Below, piece by piece: positions 6,809-16,111 of a stretch of DNA of 51,668 nt; positions within the stretch are counted from its first letter, which is position 1, and every line of letters starts with the position of its first letter. The DNA comes from an uncultured Ruminococcus sp. (lineage in GTDB: Bacteria > Bacillota > Clostridia > Oscillospirales > Ruminococcaceae): assembly GCA_947178575.1 (NCBI GenBank), contig CAMWYX010000013.1:1-51668 (forward strand). The letters are read 5' to 3'. Made by a program: the position numbers and the translations under genes. The notes below the pieces were generated by a model. It saw nothing but the letters and a program-made list of their open reading frames with translations, was not told where the DNA came from and did not search any database.

Positions 6809-9800
6809 TCACCTGATTAGATTTATTGTTTCCTTGATAATGTCTAAAGGTTTCTTTTTAGAATCTGTTTTGATTGCGACATAGGAATTTCCTGAACCGT
6901 TGAAATGTATTCTGCCCTTGTATGCAGTCATAAGCGAGTTCATCTGTTCCGCCGAAAGGTATTGTGTATAGAAATAAATATAACCGTTTTTGCTTGATAT
7001 TTCGGTAATTCCGAGATGTGATGCGGTATTGCGGAGAAACGATACATCAATAAGACCAATAACCGATTTAGGCGGTTCTCCGTAGCGGTCTATAAGTTCG
7101 TCTATGATGTCGTTTTTATCTTCTTCCGTAATGATTGTCATAATACGCCGATATATTTCAAGTCGCTGATTCATACTTGTGATATATTTTTCAGGGATAT
7201 GAGCATCTATCTGCAAATCAATGACGCAGTTCCGGATTTCTTCCGGTTTTTCGCCTTTTTCTTCGGCGACAGCTTCCGAAAGGAGCTGTAAATACATATC
7301 GTATCCTACGGCTTCCATGTGACCGTGCTGGCTTCCGCCGAGGATACTTCCTGCACCACGGATTTCGAGGTCACGGAGAGCAATTCTGAATCCGCTTCCG
7401 AATTTTGTAAATTCTCTCATTGCATCGAGTCGTTTTGTGGCGATTTCAGTGAGTACCTTATCCTTTTTATACGTAAAGAATGCATATCCACGGCGATTTG
7501 AACGTCCCACACGTCCACGGAGCTGATAAAGCTGTGAAAGTCCGAAATAATCGGCATTTTCTATGATGAGTGTATTGACGTTCGGAACATCTACGCCCGT
7601 TTCGATAATTGTGGTACATACGAGAATATCGATTTCGTGTTCGACGAGCTGTTCCCATATATCGGACATATCTTCCTGATTCATCTGACCGTGTGCTACG
7701 GCGATACGTGCGGACGGCACAAGGCTTTGAATATGATTTGCACAGGCATCTATCGTATCGACACGGTTGTGAATATAATATACCTGACCGCCTCGGCGGA
7801 GTTCACGGATTATTGCCTGTGTTACTGCCGCCTCATTGTATTCTATGACATACGTCTGAACGGGGTATCTGTCCTGCGGAGGTTCTTCGAGTACAGACAT
7901 ATCACGTATACCGCTCATCGCCATATTCAGAGTCCGTGGAATAGGTGTGGCTGAGAGCATAAGCACATCAACTCCGGAAAATGCTTCCTTGAATTTTTCC
8001 TTATGTGCAACGCCGAAACGCTGTTCCTCATCAATAATGGCGAGACCCAAATCCCGGAACACAACATTTTTCTGTATTATCTTATGAGTTCCGATAAGAA
8101 TATCAATTATGCCCTGTTTTAGCTTTTTGATGATTTCTGATTGCTGTTTCGGAGTACGGTAACGGCTCAGGAGTTCGATATTTACCGGAAACTGTTCAAA
8201 TCTCCGCAAAGCCGTCTGATAATGCTGATATGCAAGAACAGTTGTAGGAGCTAAAATTGCACACTGTTTTCCGCTTAATACACATTTCATAGCGGCACGG
8301 AAGGCGACTTCTGTCTTTCCGAATCCCACATCTCCGCAGAGCAGACGTTCCATAGGACGCTTTTTTTCCATATCGGATTTTATTTCCGAAATGGCGTTCA
8401 GCTGGTCATCGGTTTCAACGTAGGGGAAACGGTTTTCAAAATCACGCTGTATTTCGTCATCGGGATAAAATGCAAATCCCTGACTCTGTTCACGTTTTGC
8501 ATACAGGGCAGTCAGTTCTTTTGCCATATCCTTTACAGCACGTTTTACGCTGTTTTTCTTTTTATTCCATGAGGCGGAATTAAGATTTGTCAGTTTGACA
8601 CCGCCGTTATCTCTCGGCCCTATATATTTTGATACCAAATCAAGCTGTGTGACGGGAACGTAAAGTTTATCCGTACCGGCATATTGAATAGTTATATAAT
8701 CTTTTGTTACATTTTCGATTTCAAGTTTGTGTATGCCGATAAATCTTCCTATACCGTATGTACTGTGTACAACAATATCACCCTCGGCAATGTCGGAAAG
8801 AGAACGTATTTCTTCGGCTTTCGTCTTTTTTCTTTTCCGGATTCTTGTTGATTTTGTATCAAGGGAATATCCCTGAGCGATAAGGACTGTATTATTTTCC
8901 GGATATTCAAATCCACCGCTGAAAGCTCCGGACATAAGATATACCGAGCCGGCTTTAAAAGCGGATTCAGTTCCGGAAAATGTCACCGATATTCCGCAGG
9001 AAGATTCTATATCCTGTTTTATAATCGGAAGTGTTTTATTGCTTCCGGCACACAGGATTATCCGGTAATTATGCTCGGCATAATATGACAGTTCCTCGGA
9101 GAGCTGTTTCATTTCACCGCTCCACGGTGCCGTCCGCAGAGCATTAATGCTTATGATTCTTTTAAAATCCGTATGTTCTCCGCCCTGCAAAAAATTGCTG
9201 ACATAGAAACAGCATTTCTTTTCTGCAAGCTGTTGAATTTTTGCCGGTTCTGCGATGAGATTGTCGAGTCCACGGCAGAGATGACCGTTTTCTATAAGAA
9301 TTTTAACATCTTCATTGAATCGTGTCATTATTCCGTTTTCGGCATTCAGCACATCGGAATAATCGCTGAAAACCACTACACCGTCAATATAGTCAAAAAC
9401 AGTGTAAAGCCGTTCATATACAAGGGAATAGTATTTCATTCCGTGAGGAAGTATTTCGCCGGATTGCAGACGTTTTATATCAGCTCCGAGATTTATGCGG
9501 ACTGATTCCGTATATTTTCCACGGACGTGTTTAAGAAGCGATTGAAGTTTGTCTGCAAGTTCATCATTTCCGCATATTATTTCACTTGCAGGCGGGATTT
9601 CGATACATTCCGCTGATATATCTGTACGTCGCTGGGTACTTACATCAAATTCCGCCATAGTATCTATCTGGTCGCCCCACAGTTCTATACGCACGGGATT
9701 TTCCGCCTGTACCGGAAACACATCGACAATATTTCCACGAACTGAAAACTGTGAAGCTCCGTCAACTTTTTCGCAACGCTGATAGCCGAGTCTGACAAGA

Positions 9801-10261
9801 TTCTGGCACAGGTCGTCACGGTCTATTGTCATATCGGAATTTATTTCCAGAGATGAGGATATAAGCACATCAGGCGGAATAACCGGCTGCATAACGGCTT
9901 CCACAGCCGAACATATCACATGGCATTTATTTCTTACGGCACGTGCAAGAGCCGAAATACGCATATATTCATATTCATGATTCGCACTGTCAACCGGCAT
10001 GAATATCTGTTCACGGGACGGAAAAAGAACAGCCGATTCCTTTCCGGTCATCATGTTTATATCCTCACAGAGCTGTTTTGCTTCTGCTTCCGAGCCTGTT
10101 ATTACAAGATTCACCCCACCGCTTTCGAGCGTGGCAATCATATGCGCTCTGTGAATATGTGAAAGACCTGTCACGGATACAGGTGTTATTTTTTTGTCAA
10201 TACATTCGGCGATACTTTTATATCCCGAAAGTTCACGGAAAATATTACCGAATACTTCCAT
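6809..10261 (-). CDS. mfd: Transcription-repair coupling factor Mfd
   Basis: It displaces RNA polymerase stalled at DNA lesions and recruits UvrA. The 1150-residue protein has the full Mfd order: UvrB-like N-terminal modules, an RNA polymerase-interaction domain near residues 480-560 (D-I-V-V-H-S-T-Y-G-I-G-R-F-I-G), a RecG-like helicase with Walker A G-D-V-G-F-G-K-T-E (about 645) and D-E-E-Q-R-F-G (DEEQ box), and the C-terminal TRCF domain. The length is normal and nothing is broken. A GGGAGGG lies just ahead of the ATG, 12 bp after the pth stop, so pth, mfd and the lipoprotein gene form one operon. Confidence 0.97.
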   Translation of the reverse strand: MEVFGNIFRELSGYKSIAECIDKKITPVSVTGLSHIHRAHMIATLESGGVNLVITGSEAEAKQLCEDINMMTGKESAVLFPSREQIFMPVDSANHEYEYMRISALARAVRNKCHVICSAVEAVMQPVIPPDVLISSSLEINSDMTIDRDDLCQNLVRLGYQRCEKVDGASQFSVRGNIVDVFPVQAENPVRIELWGDQIDTMAEFDVSTQRRTDISAECIEIPPASEIICGNDELADKLQSLLKHVRGKYTESVRINLGADIKRLQSGEILPHGMKYYSLVYERLYTVFDYIDGVVVFSDYSDVLNAENGIMTRFNEDVKILIENGHLCRGLDNLIAEPAKIQQLAEKKCCFYVSNFLQGGEHTDFKRIISINALRTAPWSGEMKQLSEELSYYAEHNYRIILCAGSNKTLPIIKQDIESSCGISVTFSGTESAFKAGSVYLMSGAFSGGFEYPENNTVLIAQGYSLDTKSTRIRKRKKTKAEEIRSLSDIAEGDIVVHSTYGIGRFIGIHKLEIENVTKDYITIQYAGTDKLYVPVTQLDLVSKYIGPRDNGGVKLTNLNSASWNKKKNSVKRAVKDMAKELTALYAKREQSQGFAFYPDDEIQRDFENRFPYVETDDQLNAISEIKSDMEKKRPMERLLCGDVGFGKTEVAFRAAMKCVLSGKQCAILAPTTVLAYQHYQTALRRFEQFPVNIELLSRYRTPKQQSEIIKKLKQGIIDILIGTHKIIQKNVVFRDLGLAIIDEEQRFGVAHKEKFKEAFSGVDVLMLSATPIPRTLNMAMSGIRDMSVLEEPPQDRYPVQTYVIEYNEAAVTQAIIRELRRGGQVYYIHNRVDTIDACANHIQSLVPSARIAVAHGQMNQEDMSDIWEQLVEHEIDILVCTTIIETGVDVPNVNTLIIENADYFGLSQLYQLRGRVGRSNRRGYAFFTYKKDKVLTEIATKRLDAMREFTKFGSGFRIALRDLEIRGAGSILGGSQHGHMEAVGYDMYLQLLSEAVAEEKGEKPEEIRNCVIDLQIDAHIPEKYITSMNQRLEIYRRIMTIITEEDKNDIIDELIDRYGEPPKSVIGLIDVSFLRNTASHLGITEISSKNGYIYFYTQYLSAEQMNSLMTAYKGRIHFNGSGNSYVAIKTDSKKKPLDIIKETINLIR

Positions 10262-10273
10262 AAACCCTCCCTG

Positions 10274-10900
10274 TCAAGAATTAAATCTGTTCATTGCCTC
10301 ATCGGTTCTGCCCTGCACCATAAGTTTTACACATTCAACAGCGTTATCCGCCGAATTGCTGAGTTTCTGCAAATCGTCCTTTCTGAACTTTCCAAGCACC
10401 CATTTGGCGAGGTCGTAATCGGGGTGCGGTTTTTTTCCGACTCCGATTTTTATACGCTGAAAATCCTCACTGCCGGTGAGTTCGATTATACTGCGTATTC
10501 CGTTATGACCGCCATGACTGCCTTTCCGGCGTATTCTCAGTTTTCCTGGTTCAAGTGAAATATCGTCGTATATTACGATAAGTTTTCCGATGTCAAGTTT
10601 GTAGAAATCAAGAGCCTGAACGACCGATTCACCGCTGTTGTTCATATATGTTGACGGTTTAAGGATAAGACAGCGGACGCCGTTTATAGTTACATCTGCT
10701 GTTTTTCCACGGAACTGAAGCCTGTTTATATTTACGCCGTAATTCTCCGCCAGTCTGTCAACAGTAAAGAATCCGGCATTATGGCGTGTACCGTCATATT
10801 CCATGCCGATATTGCCAAGTCCGGCTATTACATATTCTATTTTACCTCTTTTTTCTGTCGAATCCTGCGAAATCCGGTCGAACACATCAAAAATACTCAA
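10274..10900 (-). CDS. pth: Peptidyl-tRNA hydrolase
   Basis: It releases peptides from prematurely dissociated peptidyl-tRNA. The 208-residue protein has G-L-G-N-I-G (an unusual I for the common P), catalytic H40 in T-R-H-N-A-G and the Y-D-D-I-S-L segment with the partner aspartate. The TTG start at 10900 is chosen because GGAAGGTGAT precedes it and because transcription should begin near 10946; an ATG at 10981 lies inside the -35 box. This leaves a short N-terminal extension, S-I-F-D-V-F-D-R-I, before the core, as often seen in Clostridia. It is first gene of the pth-mfd-lipoprotein operon. Confidence 0.93.
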   Translation of the reverse strand: MSIFDVFDRISQDSTEKRGKIEYVIAGLGNIGMEYDGTRHNAGFFTVDRLAENYGVNINRLQFRGKTADVTINGVRCLILKPSTYMNNSGESVVQALDFYKLDIGKLIVIYDDISLEPGKLRIRRKGSHGGHNGIRSIIELTGSEDFQRIKIGVGKKPHPDYDLAKWVLGKFRKDDLQKLSNSADNAVECVKLMVQGRTDEAMNRFNS

Positions 10901-10952
10901 ATAATCACCTTCCTGATTTATCCGGAAATTTATTCCGGCATTTAGCCTATAA

Positions 10953-10981
10953 ATTATATCATAATTTTTTTTTTTTGTCAA
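10953..10981 (-). promoter_or_regulatory. Promoter of the pth-mfd operon
   Basis: TTGACA (10981-10976), a 17-bp spacer rich in A and TATAAT (10958-10953) on the minus strand are a perfect sigma-A consensus. It is divergent from the rplU promoter 44 bp away. Confidence 0.88.
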
Positions 10982-11024
10982 ACAGACAAAAGAATAAATT
11001 TTTATGTTTTTTTGAAAAATCTCC

Positions 11025-11053
11025 TTGACAAATATGGAAAAATGTGATATAAT
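11025..11053 (+). promoter_or_regulatory. Promoter of the rplU-prp-rpmA operon
   Basis: TTGACA (11025-11030), a 17-bp spacer and TATAAT (11048-11053) are a perfect sigma-A consensus, fitting a highly expressed ribosomal protein operon. Transcription should begin near 11060. Confidence 0.92.
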
Positions 11054-11059
11054 AATCTA

Positions 11060-11138
11060 TGCCGCTTGCAGACAGGCTTTCAAGTTGTTTTTGCACGCCT
11101 GATGCAGCGAGTTTTCAGGAAAAGGCAGGTGCCATAAA
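11060..11138 (+). ncRNA. Ribosomal protein L21 leader RNA
   Basis: The 5' untranslated region folds into an outer stem CGCTTGCA (11063-11070) with TGCAGCG (11103-11109, one bulge) and an inner stem CAGGC (11073-11077) with GCCTG (11097-11101). This placement and nested-stem shape agree with the L21 leader of Firmicutes, an autoregulatory site to which L21 is thought to bind. The stems are visible; assignment to that Rfam family is from memory. Confidence 0.7.
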
Positions 11139-11450
11139 ATGTACGCAGTTATTGAAACAGGCGGAAAACAGTATCAGGTCAAAGAGGGTGACGTTGTTTT
11201 CATCGAAAAGCTCGCTGTTGAAGCTGATGAAACCGTTACTTTCGATAAGGTTGTCGCTCTCGGAGCAGATGACGGAATCAAGGTAGGTACTCCCTATGTT
11301 GAGGGTGCTGTTGTTGAAGCTAAGGTAGTTAAGAACGGCAAGTCCAAGAAAATTACTGTTTTCACTTACAAGCCCAAGAAGAGCGAAAAAAGAAAGCAGG
11401 GTCACAGACAGCCATACACACAGGTTAAAATCGAAGCTATCAAGGCTTGA
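11139..11450 (+). CDS. rplU: 50S ribosomal protein L21
   Basis: The 103-residue protein begins [12 protein letters not shown] and contains G-H-R-Q-P-Y-T near its end, the L21 signatures; it binds 23S rRNA in the large subunit. The gene is first in the conserved order rplU-prp-rpmA and lies behind its leader RNA. Codon use (AAG, GTT, GCT) is visibly more biased than in neighbours, fitting high expression. Confidence 0.98.
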   Translation: MYAVIETGGKQYQVKEGDVVFIEKLAVEADETVTFDKVVALGADDGIKVGTPYVEGAVVEAKVVKNGKSKKITVFTYKPKKSEKRKQGHRQPYTQVKIEAIKA

Positions 11451-11454
11451 GTAA

Positions 11455-11766
11455 ATGATTCAGGCTGAATTTCTCAAAAAAAATAACAGTCTCTGCGGAT
11501 TTGACATCAGCGGTCATTCCGGATACGCTGAATCAGGCAGTGATATAGTGTGTTCAGCTGTTTCGTCGGCTGTACAGCTCACTGTCAATCTGCTCAATGA
11601 TTTTGGTTGTGAACCGGAAGTTTCGGCAGAAGAAAATACCGTAAGATGTATCGTCAGGAAGTCAGAATATGCACAGTTTAAGATTCTTAATCAGCTGAAA
11701 AAACATATTCAGTCGGTTTCTGAGGAGTTCCCAAGGACTATCAGAATTACTATTTCGGAGGTGTAA
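11455..11766 (+). CDS. prp: Ribosomal-processing cysteine protease Prp
   Basis: Prp removes the N-terminal extension of ribosomal protein L27 in Firmicutes. The 103-residue protein shows the G-H-S-G-Y motif with H21 and the S-D-I-V-C-S-A motif with C33, the His/Cys catalytic pair. It lies between rplU and rpmA as in other Firmicutes. The substrate is the next gene product, whose first residues contain the cleavage motif, so enzyme and target are co-transcribed. Confidence 0.95.
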   Translation: MIQAEFLKKNNSLCGFDISGHSGYAESGSDIVCSAVSSAVQLTVNLLNDFGCEPEVSAEENTVRCIVRKSEYAQFKILNQLKKHIQSVSEEFPRTIRITISEV

Positions 11767-11768
11767 CT

Positions 11769-12050
11769 ATGTTCAAGATTAGTATGCAGTTCTTCGCTCA
11801 TAAAAAGGGCGTTGGTTCTACAAAGAACGGCCGTGATTCCGAGTCGAAAAGACTTGGTGTTAAGCGTGCTGACGGTCAGTTTGTAAAGGCTGGCAATATC
11901 ATCGTTCGTCAGAGAGGCACACATATTCACCCTGGTGTTGGTGTAGGTATCGGTTCAGATGATACTATCTTCGCTACAGTAAGCGGAAAAGTTAAATTTG
12001 AACGTCTCGGCAGAGACCGCAAGAAAGTTTCTGTTTACACAGAACAGTAA
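11769..12050 (+). CDS. rpmA: 50S ribosomal protein L27 with Prp-cleaved N-terminal extension
   Basis: The 93-residue protein begins [10 protein letters not shown] followed by [14 protein letters not shown]. Prp is expected to cut after F-F-A, exposing the mature N-terminus that reaches the peptidyl-transferase centre. Initiation is from a strong GGAGGTG. A terminator follows 17 bp downstream. Confidence 0.98.
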   Translation: MFKISMQFFAHKKGVGSTKNGRDSESKRLGVKRADGQFVKAGNIIVRQRGTHIHPGVGVGIGSDDTIFATVSGKVKFERLGRDRKKVSVYTEQ

Positions 12051-12066
12051 ACAATTTCCGCACAAT

Positions 12067-13439
<1,373 letters not shown>

Positions 13440-13442
13440 ACT

Positions 13443-13862
13443 ATGAAAAAGATTCTTACAAAGTGTGAGGTTAATATGTACAGTCCCCTGAGCCTCGCAT
13501 TTTTAGGGGATAGCGTATACGATACGCTTGTGAGAGATATGCTTCTCAGATATGCCAATATGCCGGTATCTAAACTGCACAGCGCAAAAATAAAGCTTGT
13601 ATGTGCGGAATTTCAGTCGGAGGCATACGGACGGCTGTCCGAAATTCTGACGGAAAGCGAATCAGCCGTTATGAAACGTGGCAGGAACGCTTCGGGAAAT
13701 AATATTCCGAAACACGCAGAGGTTTCGGAATATCATCGTGCTACGGCGGTGGAATGCCTTTTCGGTTATCTGTATCTGCTCGGCGAAACAGAAAGAATAG
13801 CATATCTCTTTGATTTTATTATGAAAGATACCATGGAAGAACTGTTTAAAAGTATCTTTTGA
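13443..13862 (+). CDS. mrnC: Mini-ribonuclease III
   Basis: This enzyme trims the 23S rRNA precursor ends with L3 in Firmicutes. The 139-residue protein is an RNase III catalytic domain without a double-stranded RNA-binding domain: L-A-F-L-G-D-S-V-Y-D holds the catalytic aspartate and A-T-A-V-E-C-L-F-G-Y-L-Y the glutamate. Two starts are possible: the ATG at 13443, three bases after obgE, and the ATG at 13476, which has GAGG seven bases upstream and gives M-Y-S-P-L-S-L-A-F; the latter is perhaps more likely. Confidence 0.9.
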   Translation: MKKILTKCEVNMYSPLSLAFLGDSVYDTLVRDMLLRYANMPVSKLHSAKIKLVCAEFQSEAYGRLSEILTESESAVMKRGRNASGNNIPKHAEVSEYHRATAVECLFGYLYLLGETERIAYLFDFIMKDTMEELFKSIF

Positions 13863-13888
13863 ACAGCAGTAAATTCAGGAGGCAGGTC

Positions 13889-14083
13889 ATGGAAGAAATT
13901 TTTATTGAAAATGAAGTTGCCGAAAAGGCGAGAAAAACAGCTGTCGGAATATGTGCGGTTTTTGCCGTAGGATTCCTTTTCGGAGCTGCTGCCGTTGCAC
14001 TTTTCGATTATTATGACAATAAAAAGGAGCAGCTTAAAAAAATCAAGCGTGACTCCGACGAAAACTATATATATTCAGAATAA
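13889..14083 (+). CDS. Small single-pass membrane protein
   Basis: The 64-residue protein has one strong membrane segment (about residues 17-40, G-I-C-A-V-F-A-V-G-F-L-F-G) and a charged tail with K-K-E-Q-L-K-K-I-K-R. The start has a consensus AGGAGG. No family was recognised. It sits between the genes for mini-RNase III and YebC in one apparent operon; a membrane anchor or stress peptide is possible, but no function can be assigned. Confidence 0.7.
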   Translation: MEEIFIENEVAEKARKTAVGICAVFAVGFLFGAAAVALFDYYDNKKEQLKKIKRDSDENYIYSE

Positions 14084-14096
14084 GGAGAGCTGAAAA

Positions 14097-14828
14097 ATGT
14101 CAGGTCATTCAAAATGGAATAATATAAAACGTAAAAAAGAGGCTACCGATGCCGTAAAAGGTAAAATTTTCACCAAAATCGGCAGAGAGATTACAGTTGT
14201 TGTGCGTGAAGGCGGTCCGGACCCGAACAATAACAGCAAGCTCCGTGACCTTATCGCAAAGGCTAAGGCAAATAATGTGCCGAATGACAATATTGAGCGT
14301 GTTATCAAGAAAGCCGCCGGCGGTGAGGATAAAAATAATTACGAGACAATGATTTATGAGGGATACGGCCCTAACGGTGTTGCCGTTATCGTTGAGTGCC
14401 TTACCGACAACAAGAACCGTACAGCCGGTGATGTCCGCCATTATTTTGACAAGTTCGGCGGAAATCTCGGAACATCGGGCTGTGTATCGTTCATGTTCAG
14501 CAAGAAAGGAATCGTTATTCTCGAAAATACCGGTCTTGATGAAGACGCTGTAATGGACGATGTGTTTGAATGTGGCGGAAATGATTTTGACATCAACGAA
14601 GAAACAGTTGAAATCGAATGTGCTCCGGAAGATGTTCATTCCGTAAGAGAAAGTCTTTCGGCAAAGGGATATAATGTGCTGTCCGCCGAATCTGAAATGG
14701 TTCCGGCAACTTATACAACCCTTACAGATGAAGAGCATATCAAGAAAATGAATCTTCTTCTGGAACACCTTGAGGACAACGACGACGTTCAGAACGTATA
14801 TCACAACTGGGAAATGCCCGAAGAATAA
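14097..14828 (+). CDS. YebC/PmpR family protein
   Basis: The 243-residue protein opens M-S-G-H-S-K-W-N-N-I-K-R-K-K, the family signature, and has the three-domain YebC layout at full length. Members were annotated as transcriptional regulators; recent work on YebC-type proteins points to helping ribosomes through difficult proline-rich motifs. Surrounded here by ribosome genes (L21, L27, ObgE, mini-RNase III), the translation role fits. AAGGAG precedes the ATG. Confidence 0.95.
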   Translation: MSGHSKWNNIKRKKEATDAVKGKIFTKIGREITVVVREGGPDPNNNSKLRDLIAKAKANNVPNDNIERVIKKAAGGEDKNNYETMIYEGYGPNGVAVIVECLTDNKNRTAGDVRHYFDKFGGNLGTSGCVSFMFSKKGIVILENTGLDEDAVMDDVFECGGNDFDINEETVEIECAPEDVHSVRESLSAKGYNVLSAESEMVPATYTTLTDEEHIKKMNLLLEHLEDNDDVQNVYHNWEMPEE

Positions 14829-14843
14829 GCCGAGGTTTTCAAT

Positions 14844-15344
14844 ATGTCCGTCGAAATAAAGGAAGTTTCCGGAACAGCCGGACTTCAGGAAATTGCATTG
14901 CTTGCCGACGAAATATGGCATGAGTGCTTTGTCGGGATTATCAGTTCCGGACAGATAGATTATATGGTTGAAAAATTTCAGTCTTTCCGTGCAATGACCG
15001 AACAGACAGAACAGCAGGGATATAAATATCTTGCTGTGCGTGATGACGGCGAACTCTGCGGATATATCGGAATAAAGCCCGAAACAGATGACAGGCTTTT
15101 TCTCAGCAAGCTGTATCTGCGAAAAGACAAGCGTGGACACGGAACAGCCTCGCTCATGCTCGGACGGGTATTTGAAGAAGCCGGAAAAATCGGGAAAAAA
15201 CGTGTATATCTCACTGTGAACAAGCATAATGTTCATGCGGTTGATGTATATGTCAGAAAGGGATTTGTTCAGACTGCCGAAGCCGTTACGGATATAGGCG
15301 GAGGATACGTCATGGACGATTTCATAATGGAATATACGCTCTGA
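14844..15344 (+). CDS. GNAT family N-acetyltransferase
   Basis: The 166-residue protein carries the acetyl-CoA-binding segment L-R-K-D-K-R-G-H-G-T-A-S-L-M-L (about residues 92-106) with the R-G-x-G-x-A core, and the C-terminal V-Y-V-R-K-G-F-V strand typical of GNAT enzymes. The substrate, either a small molecule or a protein amine, cannot be read. It follows yebC by 15 bp and may be in the same transcript. Confidence 0.88.
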   Translation: MSVEIKEVSGTAGLQEIALLADEIWHECFVGIISSGQIDYMVEKFQSFRAMTEQTEQQGYKYLAVRDDGELCGYIGIKPETDDRLFLSKLYLRKDKRGHGTASLMLGRVFEEAGKIGKKRVYLTVNKHNVHAVDVYVRKGFVQTAEAVTDIGGGYVMDDFIMEYTL

Positions 15345-15352
15345 AATACGCA

Positions 15353-15434
15353 TATAATAACTCAGAATCTGTAAAAGAGCCTGTTTGGTATCTTTGTTTG
15401 CACGTCAAAGATACCGGACAGATTCAAAGGGGTT
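15353..15434 (+). ncRNA. Structured 5' leader of mntP, candidate cis-regulatory RNA
   Basis: A TATAAT at 15353-15358 predicts transcription from about 15365, exactly where an outer stem begins: GAATCTGT (15365-15372) pairs perfectly with ACAGATTC (15418-15425). Inside, GGTATCTTTG (15387-15396) pairs perfectly with CAAAGATACC (15406-15415), and CC (15380-15381) can pair with GG (15416-15417). The outer stem ends one base from the AAGGGG ribosome site. Manganese-efflux genes often have a yybP-ykoY riboswitch, but its conserved loops are not recognisable here. No -35 box is clear. Confidence 0.55.
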
Positions 15435-15443
15435 TTGAGTGTT

Positions 15444-15995
15444 ATGAGCGTATCGGAAATTATTCTGCTTTCTCTTGGTCTTGCAATGGACGCATTTTCC
15501 GTATCTGTATGCAAGGGTCTGAGCATGAAAAAAATCGACTACAGAGGAGCGGTTGTTATTGCTCTGTTTTTCGGCGTATTTCAGGGCGGTATGCCTCTTA
15601 TCGGGTATTTTCTCGGAAGCCGGTTTGAAAGTTTCATAAGCAGTTACAGTCATATTATTGCGTTTGTTCTTTTAGGATTTATCGGCGGAAAGATGATTTT
15701 TGAAGCAGTCCGGAATAACGCAAACGGAATGTTTTTGGAATACAGATTTGATTTCCGTGAACTCATTGTCCTTTCAGTTGCAACAAGTATTGATGCGCTT
15801 GCCGTCGGAGTAATTTTTGCGGCTCAAAGAACAGCAATAATTATTCCGGTGATTATTATTGCCGGAATAACTTCGGCTGTATGTCTTGCCGGAGTTATTA
15901 TCGGAAACCGTTTCGGGAGCAGATACGAAAAAAAGGCTCAGATTGCCGGAGGAATCATTCTTGTATTTATCGGAATCCGTCTGCTTTTCAGTTGA
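15444..15995 (+). CDS. mntP: Manganese efflux pump MntP
   Basis: This six-segment inner membrane exporter of Mn(II) has 183 residues. Two homologous halves carry L-G-L-A-M-D-A-F-S-V-S (about 10-20) and A-T-S-I-D-A-L-A-V-G (about 113-122), whose aspartates are the metal-binding positions of the family. The ATG at 15444 is preferred; a TTG at 15435 lies only 2-3 bases from the AAGGGG. A structured leader precedes it and suggests RNA-level control. Confidence 0.93.
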   Translation: MSVSEIILLSLGLAMDAFSVSVCKGLSMKKIDYRGAVVIALFFGVFQGGMPLIGYFLGSRFESFISSYSHIIAFVLLGFIGGKMIFEAVRNNANGMFLEYRFDFRELIVLSVATSIDALAVGVIFAAQRTAIIIPVIIIAGITSAVCLAGVIIGNRFGSRYEKKAQIAGGIILVFIGIRLLFS

Positions 15996-16017
15996 TTTTT
16001 AAAAATGCAGAAAATAC

Positions 16018-16056
16018 TAAACGCTGTGGTTTGTTCCACAGCGTTTAATATTTTAT
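16018..16056. terminator. Bidirectional terminator between mntP and htrA-type gene
   Basis: A 12-bp perfect stem TAAACGCTGTGG / CCACAGCGTTTA (16018-16029 with 16036-16047, 6-nt loop) is flanked by a T-rich tail on the plus strand and a weaker one on the minus strand. It separates the convergent mntP and protease genes. Confidence 0.85.
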
Positions 16057-16111
16057 ATATAATCTGAAAGGAGAGTGTAAGTTACTTTTTTAATTATTAT
16101 TATTGAAGATT

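Noticed and set aside
14109..15353. Long 414-codon open frame on the minus strand
   Set aside because: It lies antisense to yebC and the GNAT gene, both of which have clear family motifs and ribosome sites; its translation is rich in Phe, His and Cys and matches nothing, as expected of a shadow frame.
15345..15443. yybP-ykoY manganese riboswitch ahead of mntP
   Set aside because: Expected from the gene, but the conserved loop sequences of that class could not be found; only a general structured leader is claimed.
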